The notes: generated by a model from the letters alone, not told the origin. Counted from the stretch's first letter, positions 17,837 through 26,456 are shown. The stretch: 64,000 nucleotides of DNA from Clostridia bacterium (GCA_009929695.1 RZZW01000004.1:1-64000); one strand, 5' to 3'. Made by a program: numbers and translations.

Positions 17837-19585
17837 CTATGAAATGCTGCCGAAAAATTCAGCGATAGGCCCAAGTGCAAGCGCCGGAAAGAAGCTTAAA
17901 GCGCCTATCAGCAGCACTACGAATATTAGTAAAAACACAAACAGACCGTTTGTCGTTGAAAGCGTGCCTGCCGTTGTCGCGATTTTCTTTTTGCCTGCGA
18001 GGCTGCCCGCGATGGCGAGCGTGCCGACGATTGGCAAAAAGCGCGCGAAAAGCATTGAAATGCCAAGCGATATGTTTAAAAAAACCGTGTTTGCGTTAAA
18101 GCCTGCAAACGCCGAGCCGTTGTTGCCGCCGGCTGACGAGAACGCATAAAGCATTTCTGAAAATCCGTGCGCGCCGCCGTTTTTAAGGCTTTGCGCCACC
18201 TCCGGCACAGCCGCCGCTATGCCGCTGCCGATCAAGATTGCCGCGGGCGTTGCAAGGCACACGAGCACCGCCCATTTCATCTCAAACGGCTCAATTTTTT
18301 TGCCGAGAAATTCGGGTGTTCTGCCGACCATGAGCCCCGCTATAAACACCGTCAAAATGGCAAACGCAAGCATGCCGTAAAGCCCGTTGCCGACGCCGCC
18401 AAAAACGACCTCGCCAAGCTGAATGAGCAGCATTGTCATCATGCCGCCAAACGGCGTATAGCTGTCGTGCATGGAGTTGACAGAGCCGCTTGACGCAGCA
18501 GTTGTGAACGCCGCCCACGTCGCAGACGACGCTATGCCAAAGCGGGCTTCCTTGCCCTCCATGTTGCCGCCCGCCTGATTTACAGCCGAGATATCGACGC
18601 TGCCCGCCTGCGCAAGCTGAGGTGTGGCGAGGTGTTCGTTGACCGCTATCACAGAAAGCGATGCTATAAGGCATATGAGCATTGCCGCGAATATCGCATA
18701 ACCCTGCTTTTTATTTTTGACATTTCTGCCAAACGTGAAGCACAGTGAGGCGGGGATTAAAAGTATAGACAGCATTTCAATTAAGTTTGTAACTGCGTTC
18801 GGGTTTTCAAGCGGGTGGGCGGAGTTAGCGCCGAAAAAGCCACCGCCGTTTGTGCCTGTCTGCTTAATGGCTATTTGGCTTGCTGCCGCGCCCAGCGGGA
18901 CTATCTGCTGTGTGATAATTTCCGTTCCGCTCTCTGATAAAATAGTGACAGGCTCTAGCAAATCGACCTTTTCATAGGGCTTTACGCTCTGCACAACGCC
19001 GCCGCCGACAAGGCAAAGTGAAATTATGATGTTAAGCGGAAGCAAAATATAAAGCATTATGCGCGTTATATCCACCCAAAAGCTGCCAAGACCTGTCGAT
19101 TTAACCTTTAAAAAGCCGCGTATGAGCGCAAACAGCACAGCGATGCCTGTCGCCGCCGACACAAAGTTTTGCACAGTCAGCCCAAGCGCCTGCGTGAGAT
19201 AGCTTAGTGTGCTCTCGCCGCTGTACGTCTGCCAATTTGTGTTTGTGACAAAGCTGACGGCTGTGTTAAACGCCAAATCCCACTTTACGCCCGAAAGCCC
19301 TTGCGGGTTAAGAGGCAAAACACCCTGCAACAGCTGTAAAAGAAAAAGCACTACAAAGCCTACGGCTAAAAAAACGACGACGCTGACGGTGTATTTTTTA
19401 GCCGTCATCTGCTCGTCACTCTTGACGCGCATAAGCTTATACACTGCCTTTTCGCACGGGGTGCACAGCTTTGTCAAAAGACATTTTTCGCCGTTCATAA
19501 CCTTGCCTATGTAAGCGCCGAGCGGAATTGCCGCGGCTATAAGCAGCAATATATAAAGTGCATATTGCAAAACAGCAAGCATCAT
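17837..19585 (-). CDS. kdpA: Potassium-transporting ATPase subunit KdpA
   Basis: Polytopic potassium-channel-like subunit that binds and conducts K+. Selectivity-filter-type repeats are visible: NTNWQTYSGE (near 115), QTGTNGGGFFGANSAHP (near 240), WAAFTTAASSGSVNS (near 360) and SSAGGNNGSAFAG (near 485). About ten membrane segments span the 582 aa. The ATG overlaps the kdpF stop (ATGATG). It lies 18 bases before kdpB. Confidence 0.96.
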   Translation of the reverse strand: MMLAVLQYALYILLLIAAAIPLGAYIGKVMNGEKCLLTKLCTPCEKAVYKLMRVKSDEQMTAKKYTVSVVVFLAVGFVVLFLLQLLQGVLPLNPQGLSGVKWDLAFNTAVSFVTNTNWQTYSGESTLSYLTQALGLTVQNFVSAATGIAVLFALIRGFLKVKSTGLGSFWVDITRIMLYILLPLNIIISLCLVGGGVVQSVKPYEKVDLLEPVTILSESGTEIITQQIVPLGAAASQIAIKQTGTNGGGFFGANSAHPLENPNAVTNLIEMLSILLIPASLCFTFGRNVKNKKQGYAIFAAMLICLIASLSVIAVNEHLATPQLAQAGSVDISAVNQAGGNMEGKEARFGIASSATWAAFTTAASSGSVNSMHDSYTPFGGMMTMLLIQLGEVVFGGVGNGLYGMLAFAILTVFIAGLMVGRTPEFLGKKIEPFEMKWAVLVCLATPAAILIGSGIAAAVPEVAQSLKNGGAHGFSEMLYAFSSAGGNNGSAFAGFNANTVFLNISLGISMLFARFLPIVGTLAIAGSLAGKKKIATTAGTLSTTNGLFVFLLIFVVLLIGALSFFPALALGPIAEFFGSIS

Positions 19586-19671
19586 TGTTTGTCACCTCTC
19601 ATTAAAATCATAACGTAATAAACGAGCACAGCCGCAGCTGTGATACCGGTTGCCAAAATTATTATCTGCAT
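19582..19671 (-). CDS. kdpF: Potassium-transporting ATPase small subunit KdpF
   Basis: A 29-residue single-helix peptide, MQIIILATGITAAAVLV followed by YYVMILMRGDKQ, exactly the size and place of KdpF, which stabilises the KdpFABC complex. AAAGGAGTG lies 11 bases before the ATG. The stop overlaps the kdpA start by four bases. Longer in-frame starts upstream have no ribosome site. Confidence 0.88.
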   Translation of the reverse strand: MQIIILATGITAAAVLVYYVMILMRGDKQ

Positions 19672-19771
19672 GGCGATAAATTCACTCCTTTTATGCTGAT
19701 AAGCATACAGCCTTATGTTTAAAAACGGTGTAAGCGTCTTAATGTTAATATTAAGACTGTATAAAGATATG

Positions 19772-19945
19772 TTAAAGCTGACCGAGTATTGCCAAAATAA
19801 CCACCACAACTGTGCTTCCGCAAATAAAAACTGTGCTCACTATAAGCAGCGGCATTATTATAAATGCCGCCAAAAGTGATAAATAATCATGTCTGCACAT
19901 AAATTCTTTTACCGCCTTTTCGCAATTTAAAACTGTGTTAATCAT
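19772..19945 (-). CDS. 57-residue membrane protein heading the kdp operon, unknown function
   Basis: I do not recognise this protein. It starts MINTVLNCEKAVKEFMCRHD, a short charged stretch with two cysteines, and then has one long or two short hydrophobic segments (about residues 22-55), ending ILAILGQL. GGAGGAAAAGGCT precedes the ATG, a strong ribosome site. It lies 100 bases upstream of kdpF on the same strand, behind the only clear promoter for the operon. A role in Kdp assembly or regulation is inference from position alone. Confidence 0.65.
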   Translation of the reverse strand: MINTVLNCEKAVKEFMCRHDYLSLLAAFIIMPLLIVSTVFICGSTVVVVILAILGQL

Positions 19946-19973
19946 AGCCTTTTCCTCCTGCCTGTGATTTAAT

Positions 19974-20002
19974 ATTAAACCTCACGGCATAAAAAATGTA
20001 AA
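19974..20002 (-). promoter_or_regulatory. Probable kdp operon promoter
   Basis: TTTACA (19997-20002) and TTTAAT (19974-19979) on the minus strand with a 17-base spacer, about 29 bases upstream of the 57-residue ORF. I see no c-di-AMP (ydaO) riboswitch signature in the short leader. KdpE probably acts here. Confidence 0.5.
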
Positions 20003-20033
20003 AACGAATAGGCGGCAAAATTAAAGAAGCATA

Positions 20034-20072
20034 AAGAAAAACACACCGCTGCGTGCTGCAACGGTGTGTTTT
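20034..20072 (-). terminator. Rho-independent terminator of the aminopeptidase gene
   Basis: Arms AAAACACACCG and CGGTGTGTTTT (11 bp) around a 13-base loop, followed on the minus strand by TTTCTTT. It separates the aminopeptidase gene from the kdp promoter. Confidence 0.85.
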
Positions 20073-20079
20073 GTAAAAT

Positions 20080-21492
20080 TTATTTATCTGTGTTTGCAAA
20101 TGCGCTGAATGCCTTGTAGGTCATGTATACGTCAAGCTTTGAGACTATCTCAAACGGTGCGTGCATGGAGATTACCGGCACGCCTACGTCGACGGTGTCC
20201 ACATTGCGGTTTGAGACATATTTTGCGATTGTTCCGCCGCCGCCTGCGTCCACCTTGCCAAGCTCGCCTGTCTGCCACAGGATATCGTTTTTGTCAAGTA
20301 TGCCTGTGACGTAGCCCATCATCTCGGCGGTTGCGTCGTTTGTGCTGTATTTCCCGCCTGAGCCTGTGTATTTTGTGACGATTACGCCGCTGTTGAGGCG
20401 CGAACAGTTGAGCGGGTCGTAAACGTCGGGAAATGTCGGGTCAAACGCCGCGTCGACGTCAGCCGACACGCATTTTGAGTTCACGAGCATATCGAGATAA
20501 TTTGCGTTTTGCATATTGGCAAGGCGCTGCAAATAATGGAAAACATAGTCGCCCTGCAAGCCTGTTACGCCCTCAGAGCCTGTCTCCTCTTTGTCTGTAA
20601 GTACAGTCACGCTTGTGAAAGCGGGCGTTTTTAGCGCAAATTCAGCCATCAAAGCGGGATATGCGCAAACGCGGTCGTCGTGGCCGTAAGCGCCGATTAA
20701 GCTTCTGTCAAAGCCGATGTCACGCGCCTTTTGTGCGGGGACGGCCTCGATTTCGGCGCGTGTGAAGTCGCGCTCTGTTATGCCGTATTTTTCGTTTATG
20801 AGCTGCATTGTCTTGAGCTTTACGCGCTGCTTTGCGTCCTCGTCCTCAAAAGGCAGAGAGCCGATGATTATGTTAAGCTCCTCGCCCTTTAAGCCTTCAG
20901 AAAGCGGGCGCTTGTTCTGCTCTTTTGAAAGATGCGGCAAAAGGTCAGACACGCAGAAAACGGGGTCGCTTTCGTCCTCGCCTATGCAGATTTCTACCTT
21001 TTCGCCGTTTGCTTTCATAACAACGCCGTGCAGTGCAAGCGGCATTACGCCCCACTGATATTTGCGGATGCCGCCGTAATAATGCGTTTTGAAAAGCGAA
21101 ATTTCGCCATCCTCATAAAGCGGGTTCGGTTTTAAGTCAAGGCGCGGAGAGTCGATGTGCGCTATCATAAGGCGCGTGCCCTCGCTCAGCGGCTTTGTGC
21201 CTATTGTTGAGCATATGACTGATTTATCGCGGTTGAGAAAATAAATTTTGTCGCCCGCGTTATACTTTTTGCTCTCGTCAAACGGCTCATAGCCCTGCTG
21301 TTTTGCAAGGCGAACGATTTCCGCTGTCGCTTCGCGCTCTGTCTTTGCTACGTCGAGGAATTTTTTGTAGTCCTCGCAAAAATCAAACGCTTCCTTTTGA
21401 ATTGACGGCGTTAAATCCGCCGCGTGCTTGCGCGTGAACAAAAGCTGTTCTTCAAGCTTTTGTGTCGCTGTCTGTTCTGTTTCCTTTTTCAT
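20080..21492 (-). CDS. M18-family aminopeptidase
   Basis: Zinc aminopeptidase of family M18, which removes N-terminal residues (often acidic) from peptides in the cytosol. Metal ligands are visible: His-Asp in MIAHIDSPRL (near 112), the Asp in GYGHDD-type AYGHDDRV (near 273), Glu-Glu in TDKEETGSEG (near 300) and the late His in VISMHAPFEI (near 448). The 470-aa length is usual. The gene has its own terminator; the ribosome site upstream (GGAAG) is weak. Confidence 0.92.
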   Translation of the reverse strand: MKKETEQTATQKLEEQLLFTRKHAADLTPSIQKEAFDFCEDYKKFLDVAKTEREATAEIVRLAKQQGYEPFDESKKYNAGDKIYFLNRDKSVICSTIGTKPLSEGTRLMIAHIDSPRLDLKPNPLYEDGEISLFKTHYYGGIRKYQWGVMPLALHGVVMKANGEKVEICIGEDESDPVFCVSDLLPHLSKEQNKRPLSEGLKGEELNIIIGSLPFEDEDAKQRVKLKTMQLINEKYGITERDFTRAEIEAVPAQKARDIGFDRSLIGAYGHDDRVCAYPALMAEFALKTPAFTSVTVLTDKEETGSEGVTGLQGDYVFHYLQRLANMQNANYLDMLVNSKCVSADVDAAFDPTFPDVYDPLNCSRLNSGVIVTKYTGSGGKYSTNDATAEMMGYVTGILDKNDILWQTGELGKVDAGGGGTIAKYVSNRNVDTVDVGVPVISMHAPFEIVSKLDVYMTYKAFSAFANTDK

Positions 21493-21505
21493 GTATTACA
21501 CTTCC

Positions 21506-22072
21506 TTAATAAAGCTTTGTATATATATCATACGCCGAGGTTACTCTGCGCACATATATGTTCATTTGTTTGTACGGAAAGCTGTTTAGCGTCTTTCCGT
21601 CGGCTGAATATTTGCCGTCGGCTATGAGCCTGTTTACAAGGTTTATGCCGTTGTGATACGCCGCCGCTGTTGTCGCGATGTCGTTATCGTAAAGCTTCAT
21701 ACAATATGCGAGCATAAAGCAGCCAAAGCGAACGCTCTGCTCGGGGTCATAAAGCTCGTCAAACGTAATGCTTTCGGTGGGGGCGATGAGGCTTTTTATC
21801 CACGCAAAGGTCTGCTCTGTAATCTGCATAAGCCCGCGCGCGTCCGCGTCACCTGAATTTGCGTCGGGGTTAAAGCGGCTTTCTGTGCGAATTATCGCAT
21901 AGACCATACTCGGTTCAAGCGAGTATTTTTGCGCGTAATATTCGACATACTCGCTGTAATCCTGCGGATAAAGCGCTTTTGCAAGCGGAATTGCGCCCGC
22001 CGCCGCACTTAGCAGCAGCACCGCCGCAACAAGTGTCACGACAATGCGTTTAGTGGCACTGTTCTTTTTCAT
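21506..22072 (-). CDS. Lytic transglycosylase (SLT domain)
   Basis: 188-aa membrane-anchored peptidoglycan lytic transglycosylase. An N-terminal membrane segment (about 10-30) acts as signal anchor. The catalytic Glu is in MVYAIIRTESRFNPDA (near 64), followed by GDADARGLMQIT and AAYHNG, the conserved SLT blocks. Its start overlaps the end of coaE by 23 bases, so it is probably translated from the coaE transcript. Confidence 0.92.
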   Translation of the reverse strand: MKKNSATKRIVVTLVAAVLLLSAAAGAIPLAKALYPQDYSEYVEYYAQKYSLEPSMVYAIIRTESRFNPDANSGDADARGLMQITEQTFAWIKSLIAPTESITFDELYDPEQSVRFGCFMLAYCMKLYDNDIATTAAAYHNGINLVNRLIADGKYSADGKTLNSFPYKQMNIYVRRVTSAYDIYTKLY

Positions 22073-22673
22073 ATTTATCTAAAAGTCTTTCCAGCACGCC
22101 TTGAGCCTGCTTTTCGAGATTTTGAGGTGTTGTGTTGTTTTCTATAATATAGTCTGCTGCGGCACGAAGCTCGTCGTCGCTCATCTGCGCCGAAAGCCTT
22201 TCGCGCGCGGCCTCCTTTGAGATGTTGTCTCTTATCATTATGCGCGAAAGCTGAACGCGCTCATTGGCGCTGACGACAATTATATCGTCGCAGTATTTTT
22301 CAAACATAGCGCCGACTATTACAGCGCCGTCCACAAAAACTATTTTTTCGCCGCGCGCCTGCGCCGCCGCAGCGCCGCTTAATAATATCTGCACAATCGC
22401 GGGGTGTGTTATATCAGTGAGCTTTTTTGCGCTTTCTTGCGTTAAAAACGCTCGGTTTGCAAGCTCCTTCCTGCGCAGTGAGCCTTTTTTGTCAAGGATA
22501 TCTTTGCCGAAAGCCGCCGCAAGCTGTTTAAGGCACGGCGAGCCTGTCTCTGTAATTATGCGCGCGGCTTCGTCGCCGTCGAGCACTGTGTAGCCCTTTC
22601 TTTTGTAATAATTTGCGACAGAGCTTTTGCCCGAGCCGGATCGCCCTGTCACGGCAACGGTTTTTATGTTCAT
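22050..22673 (-). CDS. coaE: Dephospho-CoA kinase
   Basis: Last step of coenzyme A synthesis, phosphorylating the 3' hydroxyl of dephospho-CoA. Walker A is GRSGSGKSS (near 10), with the substrate-binding DGDEAAR (near 32) and the later RIMIRDNIS lid region. 207 aa is typical. The ATG overlaps the stop of the upstream threonylcarbamoyl-AMP synthase gene by four bases, so the prfA-tsaC-coaE-SLT run looks like one operon. Confidence 0.95.
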   Translation of the reverse strand: MNIKTVAVTGRSGSGKSSVANYYKRKGYTVLDGDEAARIITETGSPCLKQLAAAFGKDILDKKGSLRRKELANRAFLTQESAKKLTDITHPAIVQILLSGAAAAQARGEKIVFVDGAVIVGAMFEKYCDDIIVVSANERVQLSRIMIRDNISKEAARERLSAQMSDDELRAAADYIIENNTTPQNLEKQAQGVLERLLDKYEKEQCH

Positions 22674-23689
22674 AGCTGTATCGCCCTGAATGCCGCCGCG
22701 CGAAGCAAGCGGTTATAAACTGCCATTGCCACGCCTGTACTTTTTGGTGCGCGGGCAAACACTGTTTTTGCGCCTATGTCGTCAAGCTGTCTCAGCGCCG
22801 AAAATAATTTGTGAGCTTGCGAAGCATCGTCGTTTTCTGCGCCGTAGGTCACACATTTTGTACCTATTAAAGCTTCCTCGCCATCAAAGCAAAGGCAGAC
22901 GGTTTCATCATCTGCGTGGCTTTGCACATAATCATTATATGCGGCAAAACTGCCTTTTAAAATAGTAATTTCTGCTTTTGGCGCGTAATGCTTATATTTC
23001 ATGCCGGGTGAGGCGGCTGTCTCGCCGTCTTTTAATTTATTGAGCACCGCATCCGACAAAAGCACCTCGCAGCCTAAAGCATTTTCAAGCTGTTTAAGCG
23101 TTATAAAGCCGGGTCTTAGCAGCATTGGCTTTTCTGTGGCAAGCGTTATGACTGTTGATTCAACGCCCACCTCGCACTCGCCGCCGTCTATTATGAGCGG
23201 AATTTTGCCGTCCATATCATCTAGCACCGTCTGCGCCGTCGTTGGGCTTGGGCTGCCTGAAAGGTTAGCCGACGGCGCGGCAAACGGCACGCCGCTTTTG
23301 CGAATGATATCGCGAGCCACCGAGTGGCTCGGCATACGCACGGCGGCGGTGTCAAGCCCCGCGCAGACGGAATCTGCTATTTTTTCGCCGCGCTTTAATA
23401 TAATAGTAAGAGGGCCTGGCCAAAAAGCCTCGGCTAACGCATACGCGCCGCTTGGAATTTCCCTTGAGGTTAGCGCGAGCATGTCTATGTCCGCGATATG
23501 TGAAATCAGCGGATTGTCGCTCGGCCTGCCTTTTGCGGCGTAGATTTTGCGCACGGCTTCATCTGAAAACGAGCTTGCGGCAAGACCGTAGACTGTCTCC
23601 GTCGGAACGCCGACAATTTCGCCGTTTTTTATAAGCTGTGCTGCCTTGGCGTTGGCATTTTCCGACGCGGGCAAGAGTAAAGTTTGCAA
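22670..23689 (-). CDS. L-threonylcarbamoyladenylate synthase (Sua5/YwlC type)
   Basis: Makes the threonylcarbamoyl-AMP intermediate for t6A37 in ANN-decoding tRNAs. The YrdC domain (about 10-200) carries GVPTETVYGLAAS, KGRPSDNPLI and RMPSHSVARDII; the C-terminal Sua5 domain (about 230-335) makes it the long form, 339 aa. The start is a TTG supported by GGAGGAA six bases upstream; the coding region begins two bases after prfA. The prfA neighbour is common in Firmicutes. Confidence 0.94.
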   Translation of the reverse strand: MQTLLLPASENANAKAAQLIKNGEIVGVPTETVYGLAASSFSDEAVRKIYAAKGRPSDNPLISHIADIDMLALTSREIPSGAYALAEAFWPGPLTIILKRGEKIADSVCAGLDTAAVRMPSHSVARDIIRKSGVPFAAPSANLSGSPSPTTAQTVLDDMDGKIPLIIDGGECEVGVESTVITLATEKPMLLRPGFITLKQLENALGCEVLLSDAVLNKLKDGETAASPGMKYKHYAPKAEITILKGSFAAYNDYVQSHADDETVCLCFDGEEALIGTKCVTYGAENDDASQAHKLFSALRQLDDIGAKTVFARAPKSTGVAMAVYNRLLRAAAFRAIQL

Positions 23690-23691
23690 TA

Positions 23692-24768
23692 TTATTCCTC
23701 CGAAGCTGCCTTTAGCTTTTCGGCTTGGTCTGCCATTATGAGCGGGTCGATAACGTCGTCAAGAGCGCCGTCGAGCACGCTGTCTAATTTATATAGCGTC
23801 AAGCCAATGCGGTGGTCTGTCACGCGTCCCTGCGGGTAATTGTAGGTGCGGATGCGCTCTGAGCGGTCGCCTGTGCCGACTTGGCTGCGTCTCTCGGCGG
23901 CGATTGCGCTGTCGTGCGCCTCCTGCTCTTTTGCAAGCAAGCGGCTGCGGAGCACCTTAAGCGCCTTATCCTTGTTTTTAAACTGGCTGCGCTCGTCCTG
24001 ACACTCGACAACCATACCCGTGGGCAAATGCGTCACGCGTATCGCGGACGATGTCTTGTTGATGTGCTGACCGCCCGCGCCTGACGAGCGGAACGTGTCT
24101 ATTTTCAAATCTGACGGATTAATGTCGATTTCGACATCGTCAGCTTCGGGCATGACCGCAACTGTTACTGTCGAGGTGTGCACGCGTCCCTGTGTTTCTG
24201 TCTCGGGCACGCGCTGAACGCGGTGAACTCCGCTCTCAAATTTAAGGCGGCTGTATGCGCCGTCTGCGTCAATTGAAAAGCTGACTTCCTTCATGCCGCC
24301 GATTTCGGTTTCGTTTGCACCGATGACCTCATATTTCCAGCCCTTGCTCTCGGCGTACATTGTGTACATGCGGAAAAGACTGTGTGCAAAAAGTGCCGCT
24401 TCGTCTCCGCCCGCGCCGCCGCGTATTTCCATAATGACACTGCGGTCATCGTTTGCGTCGCGCGGAAGAAGAAGAATTTTTATTTCTTCAGACAGCGTCT
24501 CCATTTTTTCTTTGTTTTCGTCGTATTCAGCCTGTGCAAGCGCCTTAAAATCAGCGTCAAGCCCGCCCTCGTCAAGCAGCGCTTTTGCCTCGTTAAACGC
24601 TGTTTCGGCGGCTTTATAGTCGTTGTAGGTGTTTACAATCGGCTCTAGGTTTTTATAATCCTTCATATAGCCGCGGTAAAGCTCGTTGTTATTTATAACA
24701 GTGGGGTCCTGCAGCTGACGGCTAACCTCATCAAAGCGTGCCGCGACGGAATCTAATTTATTTATCAT
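23692..24768 (-). CDS. prfA: Peptide chain release factor 1
   Basis: Recognises UAA and UAG stop codons and triggers peptide release. The GGQ motif is in [12 protein letters not shown] (near 230), and the anticodon-like tripeptide is P-E-T in RVPETETQG (near 183) where E. coli has P-A-T. 358 aa is standard. It heads the prfA-tsaC-coaE-transglycosylase run. A dispersed inverted repeat lies 24 bases upstream of the start. Confidence 0.96.
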   Translation of the reverse strand: MINKLDSVAARFDEVSRQLQDPTVINNNELYRGYMKDYKNLEPIVNTYNDYKAAETAFNEAKALLDEGGLDADFKALAQAEYDENKEKMETLSEEIKILLLPRDANDDRSVIMEIRGGAGGDEAALFAHSLFRMYTMYAESKGWKYEVIGANETEIGGMKEVSFSIDADGAYSRLKFESGVHRVQRVPETETQGRVHTSTVTVAVMPEADDVEIDINPSDLKIDTFRSSGAGGQHINKTSSAIRVTHLPTGMVVECQDERSQFKNKDKALKVLRSRLLAKEQEAHDSAIAAERRSQVGTGDRSERIRTYNYPQGRVTDHRIGLTLYKLDSVLDGALDDVIDPLIMADQAEKLKAASEE

Positions 24769-24793
24769 GGTAATTACTCTCTTTCTTTCAAGC

Positions 24794-24870
24794 TGTCATT
24801 CTGAGCGAAGCGAAGAATCTTTTTTTGACAACGCTAAAGATTCTTCGTCGCTTCGCTCCTCAGAATGACA
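24794..24870. repeat. Dispersed inverted repeat, copy 3 of 5
   Basis: Same family as 4575-4657 but in the opposite orientation: the GAGCGAAGCG arm comes first and the CTCCTCAGAATGACA arm second. It lies between DUF951 and prfA, so it could separate their transcripts. Confidence 0.85.
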
Positions 24871-24909
24871 ATACGATTGCTTCTTATTAGTAAACTCAAC
24901 CCATGATAG

Positions 24910-25101
24910 CTATAGCCGATGCTCGTCGCGCAATATTTTTTTGATGTTGCGCTCTATTTTGCTGCGCGCAACCATAACCTCGTGTCCGCATTTTGTGCAT
25001 TTGATTTTAAAATCAGCGCCGACACGAAGTATATCAAATTCATTTGAACCGCACGGATGCGGCTTTTTTGTAATTATTTTGTCTCCAACCTGTACGTCCA
25101 T
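24910..25101 (-). CDS. DUF951 protein, small zinc-ribbon-like
   Basis: 63-aa member of the DUF951 family found throughout Firmicutes. It begins MDVQVGDKIITKKPHPCGSN, then carries IKCTKCGHEVMV, giving three cysteines and a GDxIxxKKPHPCG signature. The second half ends with basic residues (RSKIERNIKKIL), suggesting nucleic-acid contact; function is not known. In Firmicutes it often sits near ychF or the chromosome-partition genes; here it does not. Ribosome site CGGAG is eight bases from the ATG. Confidence 0.9.
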   Translation of the reverse strand: MDVQVGDKIITKKPHPCGSNEFDILRVGADFKIKCTKCGHEVMVARSKIERNIKKILRDEHRL

Positions 25102-25130
25102 TTTATTACTCCGTAAAAATATTCCTCATT

Positions 25131-25159
25131 AGTATACCACATTCTATTAAACTCTGCAA
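25131..25159 (-). promoter_or_regulatory. Promoter for DUF951
   Basis: TTGCAG (25154-25159) and TATACT (25131-25136) on the minus strand with a 17-base spacer. Confidence 0.7.
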
Positions 25160-25183
25160 ACATTAACACATACTAAAGCTGTG

Positions 25184-25207
25184 CACCTCATATATTTATT
25201 TGAGGTG
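25184..25207 (+). promoter_or_regulatory. Small hairpin covering the ribosome site of the S1 gene
   Basis: CACCTCA (25184-25190) pairs with TGAGGTG (25201-25207), and GAGGTG is the Shine-Dalgarno of the gene starting at 25214. A 7-bp stem with a 10-base AT loop could hold back initiation. Confidence 0.4.
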
Positions 25208-25213
25208 AAAAAT

Positions 25214-26122
25214 ATGCGCTACTATCCTGAGGGGTTCTGCAATTATCCGTCTAAATTTACAAAGGAATTTCTATTGCGCGCTATGAACAGCGGCACAGTG
25301 CTTGAGGGGCTTGCTCTTGCATACGACGGCGGGCAGCTTAAGCTAAAGCTTGGAGACTTTGACGCATTTATCCCGCACGACGAATGCGCCGAGGGCGTGC
25401 GTGAGGGCAAAACGCGCGATATCGGCGTTATGACGCGCGTCGGCAGAAGCGTAAGCTTTGTAATAACAGGCTTTTGCGACGGCGAGAAACCGCTATTTAC
25501 TTTGTCAAGAGCAAAGGCGCAGAGGCTGTGCAAAGCGGAGTACATTGACACGCTTGAATATGGCGATATTCTGCCGTGCCGCGTGACGCATCTTGAAAAA
25601 TTCGGCGCGTTTTGCGATGTCGGCTGCGGCATAGCGGCGCTGTTGCCTATCGACTGCATTTCCGTCTCGCGCATTGAGCACCCCCGCGACAGGCTGTTTG
25701 CTGGGCAGACTATTTATTGCGCTGTAAAAAGCCGCGACAACGAGGGCAGGCTTGTTTTGACAATGAAAGAGCTGTGGGGCACATGGAGCGAAAATGCCGC
25801 TAAATTCAGCGCCGGAGACACCGTTATAGGCGTTGTGAGAAGCCGCGAGACATACGGCGTTTTTGTTGAGCTTACGCCAAATTTAGCGGGGCTTGCCGAG
25901 GACTGCGGCGACGTTATGCCGGGGCAGGCCGTGAGCGTTTACATAAAGAGCATAGCGCCCGAAAAGATGAAAACTAAGCTTATTATTCTGCGCACGCTCG
26001 AAAAGAGTGCCACGCCTGTCTTTGACCCGCCACGCCCCGAATACAAGCACATCGACAAATGGATATATTCGCCCGACGGCTGCGAGAGAATAATTAAAAC
26101 AGTGTTCGTTGACGACTTGTAA
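25214..26122 (+). CDS. S1 RNA-binding domain protein
   Basis: 302-aa protein with several OB-fold S1-like repeats resembling part of ribosomal protein S1/RpsA: one divergent repeat (about 25-110), a typical one with HLEKFGAFCDVGCGIAALLP (about 125-190) and a third with SRETYGVFVELTPNLAGLAE (about 205-270). Clostridial 30S S1-like proteins and general RNA-binding regulators share this layout, so the exact role is unclear. The ATG at 25214 follows GAGGTG; an upstream in-frame start lies inside the hairpin. Its stop codon overlaps a promoter-like -35 box for the next element. Confidence 0.82.
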   Translation: MRYYPEGFCNYPSKFTKEFLLRAMNSGTVLEGLALAYDGGQLKLKLGDFDAFIPHDECAEGVREGKTRDIGVMTRVGRSVSFVITGFCDGEKPLFTLSRAKAQRLCKAEYIDTLEYGDILPCRVTHLEKFGAFCDVGCGIAALLPIDCISVSRIEHPRDRLFAGQTIYCAVKSRDNEGRLVLTMKELWGTWSENAAKFSAGDTVIGVVRSRETYGVFVELTPNLAGLAEDCGDVMPGQAVSVYIKSIAPEKMKTKLIILRTLEKSATPVFDPPRPEYKHIDKWIYSPDGCERIIKTVFVDDL

Positions 26123-26145
26123 TTTATGCCATTTTGCGGTATCAT
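26117..26145 (+). promoter_or_regulatory. Promoter ahead of the structured element at 26163
   Basis: TTGTAA (26117-26122, containing the S1 stop codon) and TATCAT (26140-26145) with a 17-base spacer. Predicted transcription would start about 10 bases before the first base of the long closing stem. Confidence 0.5.
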
Positions 26146-26162
26146 ATTATTATAAATATGAA

Positions 26163-26439
26163 AAGTTGGTGGGAGACGAACCCGAGTTGGTTTTCACAGT
26201 GCGCATTTGCGCCTGTGCTGCGTTAATGCCCTTGCTAATGCGTCAGCATTGGCTGCGGGCCTTGCCTTGCCCAGCCACAAATGCGCAGTGTGAAAACTGC
26301 GAAGCACCTGTGGGCGTATAGCTTCGAGCTATTTTTGCCGAAGAGGATGCAGCCTTGCTGATGCAAGGCAAATCCGATGAGGTGAAAAGAGCCGAAGATA
26401 GGCGCCCACAGGCAACGTGTGTTCGTCTCCCACCAACTT
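26163..26439 (+). ncRNA. Large two-armed inverted-repeat element, candidate structured RNA
   Basis: The 330-base gap between the S1 and DUF4364 genes is filled by one nested fold. A 19-bp perfect closing stem joins 26163-26181 with 26421-26439. Inside, arm A pairs 26190-26209 with 26278-26297 (19 of 20) and contains a GCTAATGC/GCATTGGC hairpin at 26234-26253. Arm B pairs 26307-26316 with 26403-26412 (10 of 10) and contains ATAGCT/AGCTAT (26318-26332) and GCCTTGC/GCAAGGC (26352-26369) hairpins. The element ends eight bases before the AAAGGAG of the DUF4364 gene. I do not recognise it as RNase P, tmRNA, SRP, 6S or a known riboswitch. It could also be a MITE: the 19-bp ends are terminal inverted repeats, though I see no target-site duplication. 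ORFs crossing it are by-products of the fold. Confidence 0.6.
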
Positions 26440-26456
26440 AACGCAAAGGAGCAATT

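Noticed and set aside
19946..20036. c-di-AMP (ydaO) riboswitch upstream of kdp
   Set aside because: The leader before the first ORF is only about 25 bases from the promoter, too short for this aptamer, and no conserved blocks are present.
26163..26439. RNase P, tmRNA, SRP or 6S RNA
   Set aside because: None of the conserved cores I know (P4 of RNase P, tag frame of tmRNA, GGAA loop of SRP, central bubble of 6S) is visible, and the two-armed shape does not fit.
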